Shown here: piece after piece, positions 1 through 6,218 of the stretch
Layout: each line of letters begins with the position of its first letter
Position numbering within the stretch: the first letter of the stretch is position 1
DNA from: TMED108 sp036166415
GTDB taxonomy: Bacteria > Fidelibacterota > Marinisomatia > Marinisomatales > TCS55
Assembly: GCA_036166415.1 (NCBI GenBank)
Contig: JAYZHP010000141.1
Coordinates: 1-13,841, forward strand
Reading direction: 5' to 3'
DNA: 13,841 bases
The notes under the pieces: model-generated
Seen by the model: the letters and a program-made list of their open reading frames with translations, nothing else
The model's database searches: none
What the model was told of the DNA's origin: nothing
Position numbers and translations under genes: made by a program

Positions 1-549
1 CAATGCGATTCCAATAAATAGGGGAGAGAAGGCACTGTCTTTTTTGATGCTATTTTGCGCGAGCTGAAATGTCATCGTAGAGAATAAAAAACCATAAATA
101 CCATCCATAATTAATCTACCAGCATACACCCGTCCAGACCCCGGAACTACCGCAGAAAGACCAGCTGCAAGCATTGGAGATTTACTATTTGAGGTTGAAG
201 GAAAATAGTTAACAGGGTCAACTAATCTGCCATCAGAGTAATAAAACCCTCCCATTGCATTATGATTGAATTGCGCACCTTCATTGCACCTAATGATTCT
301 ATCATAAGTTATTATTGATCCAAAAAGAGCACCTTTTGAGTGAATTGCTTTTGCTCCATACAGAGAGCAATTAGGAAAATACTGACAGCCAATTAAATCT
401 GAATTATAGGACAGGCGCTGCCATTTCGTTATAGGATAGAGGAACATTTTTTGCAGAAGATTGTTATTACTATCATTGAAAAGTGAATCTGCAGGATACT
501 GACCAAACAATGAAACGGTCAATAAAAATATGTTGATTAAAGATTTCAT
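1..549 (-). CDS. Exported YidD-domain protein, partial (C-terminus beyond window)
   Basis: An open frame runs from ATG at 549 to base 1 without a stop, giving 183 codons. Residues 1-16 look like a Sec signal peptide (MKSLINIFLLTVSLFG). Residues 53-90 match the YidD (DUF37) signature: IGCQYFPNCSLYG (Cys55, Pro59, Cys61, Tyr64), then an Ala/Gly helix, then RIIRC (Arg87, Cys88). The family consensus is C-x-[FY]-x-P-[ST]-C-S-x-Y ... R-I-x-R-C. Classical YidD is a short (about 70-100 aa) inner-face protein that assists YidC-dependent membrane insertion. Here the domain follows an apparent signal peptide and is followed by a second segment, residues 127-160, with a PGSGRVYAGR motif and a hydrophobic helix. 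That segment resembles the PGxGxxYxG start of TM2/DUF5683-like membrane domains. A GAGGG sits 2-3 nt before the start. It is divergent from the 570 gene. The YidD assignment is from motif recognition; the exported location is inferred. Confidence 0.72.
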   Translation of the reverse strand, partial: MKSLINIFLLTVSLFGQYPADSLFNDSNNNLLQKMFLYPITKWQRLSYNSDLIGCQYFPNCSLYGAKAIHSKGALFGSIITYDRIIRCNEGAQFNHNAMGGFYYSDGRLVDPVNYFPSTSNSKSPMLAAGLSAVVPGSGRVYAGRLIMDGIYGFLFSTMTFQLAQNSIKKDSAFSPLFIGIAL

Positions 550-569
550 TACCCTCAATTTTAGGCCGT

Positions 570-1502
570 ATGGCATACTTAAAACTAAATAAACTTATCA
601 TTTTTTTTCTTATAGCTTGCCTCGCCTCAAGCCTAGCAGCTCAAAAGAAATCCCTTTATGTATTACACACAAATAATACTAATGGAGCTTTAGAGAATTG
701 TTATTGTCCTGATAATCCATTTGGTTCAATTGAGAAAAGATCAATTTATGTAAATAACTTTATTAAAGAAAATCCGAATACAGTTCTTTTAGATGCCGGC
801 GATTTTGTGACGATGTCTCAGCAATCTCTTAAAGACAGCTTAGTTGCTGAGGCCTACGGATTATTACCTTATGATGCACTTTTATATGGCGATCAAGAGT
901 TAGTGATGGATGCCCGCACTCTAAATAGGCTACGGGGACAGCTTAGTACAACATTAGTTGGTACAAATATTGACCGATCAGATCTTTTTACATCTAAAAT
1001 AATTAGAAGAAAAGGCTTGAGAATTGCTGTGATGGGAATTGTTGATCCCTATTCAATAAAATATTATCCCGATGAAATCAAAAATAGAATCCGGTTATCT
1101 GATCCAGTCAAAGCTGTAAAAGATGAAATGAAAAAGCTCTCAAATAGAGCTGATATATTTATATTGATGACCCATCAAGGCTATGATCTTGATTTATCAA
1201 TTGCTAAAAAAATTGATGGTCTTGATTTGATTATTGGGGCGCATAGCCAATCCGCTATCGAATCCCCTAAAGAGGTAAATGGAGCTTTAATTGTCCAAGC
1301 TGGTAAGTCGGGGTATTATATTGGTGTTGTAGAAATCAAAATGAATAAAGGGAAAGTAGTTGAGAAAAGCGGACGGTTAGATACAATGAAATTTGAAATG
1401 CCCGATGATCCCCGAATCATGCAAATGATTGAGGAATATGAAAATAAATCTGGTCGAATGAATAGACAAAAGCAGAAATTAAAAGAAAAATCAGATGGAT
1501 AA
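570..1502 (+). CDS. Exported calcineurin-like 5'-nucleotidase-family protein with degenerate metal site
   Basis: 310 aa. The signal peptide spans residues 1-24 (positive LKLNK, hydrophobic core, cleavage near SLAAQ), so the protein is exported. The fold follows the UshA-type metallophosphatase domain: LHTNNTNG (32-39), LLDAGDF (73-79), YDALLYGDQEL (101-111), LMTHQG (199-204) and IIGAHSQ (221-227), then a gate motif of the form IVQAGKSGYYIGV. Compared with E. coli UshA ligands, the Asp of DAGD (78), His202, His225 and Gln227 are kept. The first motif has Asn36 and Asn38 where Asp and His are expected, and GNHE has become GDQE. NCYCP at 43-47 resembles the CxCP found in some cytochrome-associated relatives. 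There is no separate C-terminal nucleotide-binding domain; the tail is a charged helix. It is therefore either a variant phosphoesterase or a catalytically weak binding protein. The start has a weak AGG upstream. It overlaps the next gene by 8 bp. Confidence 0.75.
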   Translation: MAYLKLNKLIIFFLIACLASSLAAQKKSLYVLHTNNTNGALENCYCPDNPFGSIEKRSIYVNNFIKENPNTVLLDAGDFVTMSQQSLKDSLVAEAYGLLPYDALLYGDQELVMDARTLNRLRGQLSTTLVGTNIDRSDLFTSKIIRRKGLRIAVMGIVDPYSIKYYPDEIKNRIRLSDPVKAVKDEMKKLSNRADIFILMTHQGYDLDLSIAKKIDGLDLIIGAHSQSAIESPKEVNGALIVQAGKSGYYIGVVEIKMNKGKVVEKSGRLDTMKFEMPDDPRIMQMIEEYENKSGRMNRQKQKLKEKSDG

Positions 1503-1782
1503 TTTTTTCGAACTATTATCTAATAATCCTACCTACCTAATTATTGCCGTCGTATTTTCTGTAATTATCTTATTCAGCGTTGCCAAGAAGCTTTTAAAAA
1601 TTACCTTGGTTGCTATTTCCATTTTTATATTATGGACTGCATATACAATTTGGAGCGGCCAGGAGCTAACCCAAGAAGAATTAAAAGATAGGATAATCGA
1701 AACTAGTGAAAAATTAAAAGAGAATACTGTCAAAAAAGTTCAAGATAAAACCCAAGAACAGATCAAAAAACAAATTAATTAA
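1495..1782 (+). CDS. Small two-helix membrane protein with charged C-terminal helix
   Basis: 95 aa, not recognised as a named family. Residues 13-29 and 34-54 are hydrophobic and likely form a transmembrane hairpin. Residues 56-95 are a Lys/Glu/Gln-rich amphipathic helix (KLKENTVKKVQDKTQEQIKK), probably a coiled coil. The ATG overlaps the end of the phosphoesterase gene in the 8-base string ATGGATAA, so translation is probably coupled; there is no separate promoter room. The pairing suggests it works with the exported phosphoesterase-like protein, for example as an anchor or partner, but nothing in the sequence shows the function. The gene stops 8 bp before the convergent transporter gene, with no recognisable terminator between them. 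Confidence 0.65.
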   Translation: MDNFFELLSNNPTYLIIAVVFSVIILFSVAKKLLKITLVAISIFILWTAYTIWSGQELTQEELKDRIIETSEKLKENTVKKVQDKTQEQIKKQIN

Positions 1783-1790
1783 TATATTTA

Positions 1791-4700
1791 TTATTTGCTG
1801 TAGAGCTGCTCGTTCATATTACGAACACGACCAGAAAGATTTTTAATAATTGCTTCCATTATATCGCCGTGACTTCCCATTACTTCATAAAACCCTTCCT
1901 GCTCTATCTTAAAAAGGGTAGTCTCCTCTACTGCTGTCACATCTGCTGAGCGCGGCTCCCCATCTAATAAGGCCATGTCGCCAATACAGCTTCCTTCACC
2001 CATTCTGGTAATTTCTTTTTCGCCTTTATGAATTTTTACATTTCCATTTACTACAATAAATAGGGAGTCTCCGTATTCACCTTCAGCAATAATGGACTCA
2101 CCTTCATCGCAGCGAACCTCTTCGGTGATTTGCGCTACTCTTGATAGGTTCTCAGCGGGGATTGATTTAAATAAATCAACAGATTTTAGAATAATAGTCT
2201 TCTCTAATGTTGAATACATGCCCAACTCATAGTCCTCTAATTTAAAACGTTCTAAAGGAATGTCCTCAATATTCAAATTATTTTTTTCTGATAGCCTTTG
2301 AACAAGTTCGCAGTTACCGGTAGAGTTGGGAACCTTGTTCCAATCCAAGGCTGTTATCAAATCTTTTTTTTCTGCATTGATTAGATAATCCAATGAAATG
2401 ATGGATTCCCATTTATTTGGAGAGTGAAGATATGATAAAAGTTCATCATCAATTTTTGAAGGTAGATCTTTAAAATGGCTATTTCCAATTTCGCTTCTTT
2501 CTTTAATTGGAATTTCTTCAATCAATGGATTAATGATACTTCTTTGTTCGTTATCAAAAATATTTTCAAAAAATTCTAACAAGAATGGAAGCTTTGCAGG
2601 GTCTCCAGATTTAATAATTTGAATATAGGTTTCAATAGGGGTGTTTGGTTTACTCATTACGCCAAGCTTTAAAAGCGAAGGCAGAGTATTTTGAATTTCA
2701 TTATTAAAGTGATCAGTCATCAGCAATTGTTTATCATCATCAGGGAGTAGCTTTTTGGATTCATTCATAGCATACAATTTTTTTGCAATTCTTTGAATTT
2801 CTGAAGAAATAATATTTAAGTGTTTTTCATTGAGGCTTTCTACCCTAGCGCATACCAATAGCGAGTCTACCACCTCATTATAAATATCTTGATCAACGTG
2901 ATGCAGCTGATCCATCAATAAATCAACCGAATGATAATCTCTTAAAGTTTTTATGATCCCTAATTTTAAACTTCGACCTAATTCCTTTTTTGATAGCAGC
3001 TCACTAAAATTATTAGTGATTAAATCATCAGAAAATGCTTTGAGTGCTTGCCGGGCCTGAATCGCTGTTTTAATATTACTGAGATTTGAAATTATAGCTG
3101 GAATAAGGTTTTCTCCATTTCTTTTTTCAGCGATTTGTAATGCAACATTAGTAACGTAGGTATTCTCATCTTCTAAAAATTCAATTAGTTTTGATTCAGG
3201 GAGAATATTTTCATTATGCTGAACTCGTTTTAAAGCACTAGCTTTGGTTTGCTCATCATCGCTTTCAAGGGCATTGTTTAAAATTGTAACTGCTTTTTCG
3301 ATTGAACCGGCATCAATATCAATAAGTGCAGCAGCAGCAGCACTTTGTTGTTCTTTTGATTCGCTTTCAAGCAAGTCTTCGAGTTGATTTTGAATTTCGG
3401 AAAGCTTTCTTTTTCCAGAAACAACAATTGCTTTAGCTGATACCTCATCATTTTTATTAATTGCTCCAATTAAATTATCATTAGAAATAATTTCTTCCTC
3501 ATCCCAGGCGAGATCTAAGATGCGCTTTCGCACATCTGAGCTCGCATTATTAAAGAGATCAGAGATTGTGTCTTTCCAAGAATGAAGCGGTAAACCCTCA
3601 ATAATTTCAAATGCAAATAGCTGTTTCATTTCATTATTTGATGAAAGAGTCTCCTCAATAGTTTTTACCATTGCCGCATCTTGAACATCGACATTGAGCT
3701 CTTCAAAATCTATTTGACGTTTCGAAATGGCATTTTCAAGTTGTTTTACATAGCCATTTTTTACCCTGAACGATGTGAGGATCCATAGAAAAATTGCGCC
3801 TAGAGATACAAAACTTAGTGTTTGTAGCGCAACAAATTTTGCCAAAAGGAACGTTGTAACACCACCAAATCCTTCCGCTATGGATTTTATTGTACCGCTA
3901 ACCTGCGGCTTTAAAGTTCTTCTAGTATCTGCAGGAACAGGAAGCCAAAGCAGCTCCATCGAAGAGCCAAAAATAGTGAACTTGAATGTTTGATCAGAAA
4001 ATTTTCCAATCGTTGCACTTATTAATACTGGGACAACAATAAAAGCAACGGATCCTAAGATTAAAAAGAAGGGCAAAACCATCAGGCCAGTTAAAATGCC
4101 AAACCGAGATAAAACCGGTCCGGTAACAAAAAACTGCATTACGATTGAACATGCACCTGAGATAGAATAAAATAAACCAAAAAATGCAACCAGTTCGCTT
4201 TCATCTGGGAATGTATCACTCGCAATCATTTTAAATTGATAATCTACAAGAACGGTCACGATCCCTGATAATGTAACAATTCCCATAATGCCTAGTAAAA
4301 ATGGATCTTTAGGTTTTTTAGTTTTGGTTTGATTTATTTTAACCGGAGCTTTTTGAGGCGCCTCCTTTTTCATGTAGCTCATGCTGAATAGTCCAAATAT
4401 AAACGATAGGCCCATAAAGCCCGTTGCCAAGTAGAGCAATTCATCAGTGCCAAATGCGTTAACGAATGGTCTCAAATTCATTCCAATGAGCATTACGGCA
4501 AACGAGCCACCACCTGCAATGATACCAAACAACCTTTTTGCTTGTTGCGGCTGAAATGACTCAGCCGCAAATGCCCAATATTGTATCAATGCAATTGCGA
4601 CGACTATTTCGACCCATATATATATAGCAGGAATAACCCAACCTTCAATCATATGCTGCGATAGAACAAATGAAGCACCAAAGATACCTGTGGTGAGAAA

Positions 4701-4949
4701 AAACATCACTTTTGGAGCAAGCTTTTTTGCCAGTTTTGTGTATCCGCCTAAAATAGGTGCGATAGCTATCGCAACGGCTAAGAACATTAATGGTAAAATC
4801 GATTTTTCAAATCTGCTTAAGAAATATGCATCTTTTGCTGTCTTAGCCGTTAGTCCCATGGCAATAGTAAAGAAAGAGAAGAAAAAATAGGTAAGCACCA
4901 TTTTACCTTCCCCTGGTTTAATATTTATTATTTTTCTAAGAAATTTCAA
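1791..4949 (-). CDS. NTT/MFS-like transporter fused to HEAT-like repeats and a cNMP-binding domain
   Basis: 1052 aa in three parts. Residues 1-397 carry about a dozen hydrophobic helices and resemble the ATP/ADP (NTT, TLC) translocase superfamily, including the opening INIKPGEG and a following aromatic helix. Residues 400-900 are soluble and almost wholly helical, with short leucine-rich repeat units of HEAT/Armadillo style. Residues 926-1040 are a CRP-type cyclic-nucleotide-binding domain with the phosphate-binding cassette GDMALLDGEPRSA at 990-1002, where the usual Glu is Asp991 and Arg1000 is present. Inference: membrane transport of a nucleotide-like or other solute, gated by a cytoplasmic sensor. 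The substrate cannot be read from the sequence, and free-living relatives need not exchange ATP. The start is probably TTG at 4949, inside a TTGA overlap with the upstream stop. An ATG at codon 17 (4901) has a better Shine-Dalgarno (GGGGAAGG) but would cut the conserved KPGE segment. Confidence 0.8.
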   Translation of the reverse strand: MKFLRKIINIKPGEGKMVLTYFFFSFFTIAMGLTAKTAKDAYFLSRFEKSILPLMFLAVAIAIAPILGGYTKLAKKLAPKVMFFLTTGIFGASFVLSQHMIEGWVIPAIYIWVEIVVAIALIQYWAFAAESFQPQQAKRLFGIIAGGGSFAVMLIGMNLRPFVNAFGTDELLYLATGFMGLSFIFGLFSMSYMKKEAPQKAPVKINQTKTKKPKDPFLLGIMGIVTLSGIVTVLVDYQFKMIASDTFPDESELVAFFGLFYSISGACSIVMQFFVTGPVLSRFGILTGLMVLPFFLILGSVAFIVVPVLISATIGKFSDQTFKFTIFGSSMELLWLPVPADTRRTLKPQVSGTIKSIAEGFGGVTTFLLAKFVALQTLSFVSLGAIFLWILTSFRVKNGYVKQLENAISKRQIDFEELNVDVQDAAMVKTIEETLSSNNEMKQLFAFEIIEGLPLHSWKDTISDLFNNASSDVRKRILDLAWDEEEIISNDNLIGAINKNDEVSAKAIVVSGKRKLSEIQNQLEDLLESESKEQQSAAAAALIDIDAGSIEKAVTILNNALESDDEQTKASALKRVQHNENILPESKLIEFLEDENTYVTNVALQIAEKRNGENLIPAIISNLSNIKTAIQARQALKAFSDDLITNNFSELLSKKELGRSLKLGIIKTLRDYHSVDLLMDQLHHVDQDIYNEVVDSLLVCARVESLNEKHLNIISSEIQRIAKKLYAMNESKKLLPDDDKQLLMTDHFNNEIQNTLPSLLKLGVMSKPNTPIETYIQIIKSGDPAKLPFLLEFFENIFDNEQRSIINPLIEEIPIKERSEIGNSHFKDLPSKIDDELLSYLHSPNKWESIISLDYLINAEKKDLITALDWNKVPNSTGNCELVQRLSEKNNLNIEDIPLERFKLEDYELGMYSTLEKTIILKSVDLFKSIPAENLSRVAQITEEVRCDEGESIIAEGEYGDSLFIVVNGNVKIHKGEKEITRMGEGSCIGDMALLDGEPRSADVTAVEETTLFKIEQEGFYEVMGSHGDIMEAIIKNLSGRVRNMNEQLYSK

Positions 4950-5506
4950 CGCAATAGGAATCCTAAATTATTGATTAAGCTAATCGAGTAATTAAAATTA
5001 CGATCATTAAAAAACTCAATAAATATACTCGCGAAAAAACTAGCCAAAACTATAAGCATTGCGATAAATATCAAGGTTACAATGAATAAAGCGCCATTGA
5101 TTAAAAAATATCGATGAAGCTGATCAAGGGCAATTTCAAAACTTTTGTTATCATTATGATCAAGTGCAAAGCTCAAATGATTTGCCGCTATTGTTAGTTT
5201 GCTTCCCATTAAAATAGTAATTATTCCCATGATGACGGTAGGAATTGAAAATATAAGTATTGTTAAACAATAAATGATGCCGGTAATAATATTCATAATT
5301 CCGACAAACTTTGTCCATTTCTGTAATCTATCTATTGTCATTTTATTTTGAGAGTTTAGCGAATAAATCAATTGAGGTTCTTTGCTATTATTAGATTGAC
5401 GGGTTTTTATGGTGGGTTTTTTGGCTGAAGTTTTCCTAGGTACCCTTTTTTTTGAGGGTGTTTTTTTTGATGAAGCTCTCCTTGCTGGTTTCTTATCTGC
5501 AGGCAT
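4946..5506 (-). CDS. Membrane protein with lysine-rich, histone-like N-terminal tail
   Basis: 186 aa. Residues 1-36 hold 15 Lys/Arg plus Ser, Pro, Ala and Thr in (S/T)KK and KKP repeats, like histone H1 or AlgP tails. From about residue 60, the segment LQKWTKFVGIMNIITGIIY opens a membrane region with helices near 66-86, 88-103 and 136-165. The middle segment GSKLTIAANHL resembles small membrane proteins annotated as DUF5362; I offer that only as a possible relation. The first gene of a two-gene minus-strand unit, it overlaps the transporter gene by 4 bp (TTGA), so the two are likely made together. The tail would lie in the cytoplasm by the positive-inside rule and could contact nucleic acid, ribosomes, acidic lipid or the acidic parts of the partner. 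The function is not shown. No clear Shine-Dalgarno precedes the ATG at 5506. Confidence 0.68.
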   Translation of the reverse strand: MPADKKPARRASSKKTPSKKRVPRKTSAKKPTIKTRQSNNSKEPQLIYSLNSQNKMTIDRLQKWTKFVGIMNIITGIIYCLTILIFSIPTVIMGIITILMGSKLTIAANHLSFALDHNDNKSFEIALDQLHRYFLINGALFIVTLIFIAMLIVLASFFASIFIEFFNDRNFNYSISLINNLGFLLR

Positions 5507-5562
5507 TATTATTGTATGTGGATGTTTTTAATAATCATTCAATATTATTAGTATAAATTTAT

Positions 5563-5584
5563 TTGTGATTCTGTAGAATCACAA
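5563..5584. repeat. Perfect 9-bp inverted repeat (candidate operator)
   Basis: TTGTGATTC and GAATCACAA form perfect 9-bp arms around the 4-base spacer TGTA. No T-run follows on either strand, so an intrinsic terminator is unlikely. Its position close to a candidate minus-strand -10 box suggests a dimeric-regulator operator. The TGTGA/TCACA half-sites recall CRP sites, but the gap between them is 10 bases rather than the usual 6. Confidence 0.5.
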
Positions 5585-5623
5585 GCTTCCAGGATTTAAA
5601 TTATAGATAATATTAATTATTGA

Positions 5624-5660
5624 AATCAGGCGAATAAAGTCTTTACTTTATTATCTGATT
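5624..5660. repeat. Nested inverted repeat, 8-bp inner and 6-bp outer arms
   Basis: AATAAAGT and ACTTTATT (5633-5640, 5645-5652) flank a CTTT loop. AATCAG and CTGATT (5624-5629, 5655-5660) add a second stem around a small 3/2-base internal bulge. It could form an RNA hairpin in the leader of the lipoprotein transcript or serve as a protein-binding site. No poly-T tail follows on either strand. Confidence 0.45.
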
Positions 5661-5706
5661 AAGTTTACAATTAAGGTATATCCTGTCTGAGGTAATAGTA
5701 AAAATT

Positions 5707-6213
5707 ATGCAGTTAATTAGATATAATAGCAATTTTTTAGCGAAACCCGTGTTATGCATTAAGGGTGCAATTATTATGGCGCTAGTTATTTTTATGTCAT
5801 GTGATGATAAAAATAATTTACTAGTCACTGAAAAAGAAATTAAAACAAGCAATGGTAGATTTGAATTATCCCTTAAAATTGACCCTGACATTGTATACTC
5901 CAATAGCAGTACAAAACTCATTACCTCTATTAAGCGCTTAGTCCATAAAGACTCATTAGCGGCAGATGCAAACATGTTTTGTAAGGTGAATACCGTTGGG
6001 GGAGAGCTTGATATGCATTCACCGCTGTACTTTGATGGTGCAACGTATTATGCTGGTTATTTTAATGTTTCTATTGCTGATTCTGCAGATGCGGTTTGGG
6101 AAGGACTCGCTTTTTTTATTCCTAAAAATCCCTTAAAAGACTCGGGTCATATTTCAGCGATATTTGATGGAATGAATCTTACTTTACCAATTAAACTGGT
6201 TGCAACCCCTTAA
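5707..6213 (+). CDS. Small predicted lipoprotein upstream of secretin
   Basis: 168 aa, family not recognised. Residues 18-32 (IKGAIIMALVIFMSC) form a hydrophobic core ending in a lipobox-like FMSC, so Cys32 is the likely lipidated residue, followed by DDKNN. The mature part of about 136 aa alternates polar and hydrophobic residues in a beta-rich pattern (RFELSLKIDPDIVYSN, AVWEGLAFFIPK), suggesting an immunoglobulin-like or beta-sandwich fold. An internal ATG at 5776 would leave only eight residues before the Cys, so the ATG at 5707 is preferred, although the resulting 31-residue signal is long. It ends 5 bp before the secretin start. Secretins often need a lipoprotein (pilotin) for outer-membrane targeting, so a pilotin-like or accessory role is plausible, but this rests on position only. 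Confidence 0.62.
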   Translation: MQLIRYNSNFLAKPVLCIKGAIIMALVIFMSCDDKNNLLVTEKEIKTSNGRFELSLKIDPDIVYSNSSTKLITSIKRLVHKDSLAADANMFCKVNTVGGELDMHSPLYFDGATYYAGYFNVSIADSADAVWEGLAFFIPKNPLKDSGHISAIFDGMNLTLPIKLVATP

Positions 6214-6218
6214 AATTC

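Larger units (their letters stand above)
5507..5706. promoter_or_regulatory. 200-bp divergent intergenic region with candidate promoters
   Basis: This AT-rich spacer separates the minus-strand transporter unit from the plus-strand lipoprotein-secretin unit, so it must hold both promoters or their leaders. On the minus strand a TATACT at 5555-5550 is a possible -10 box, placing the palindrome at 5563-5584 over the -35 area. On the plus strand no convincing -10/-35 pair was found; GAGG at 5689-5692 lies 14 nt before the lipoprotein ATG, rather far for a Shine-Dalgarno. Two palindromes are listed separately. Promoter assignment is inference. Confidence 0.4.

Noticed and set aside
5624..5660. Bidirectional terminator in the divergent spacer
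   Set aside because: Genes diverge from this spacer, so no terminator is expected, and neither strand has a T-tail.
5643..5975. 110-codon minus-strand frame overlapping the lipoprotein gene
   Set aside because: It is antisense to a plausible lipoprotein with lipobox, has no ribosome site and no recognisable motif.
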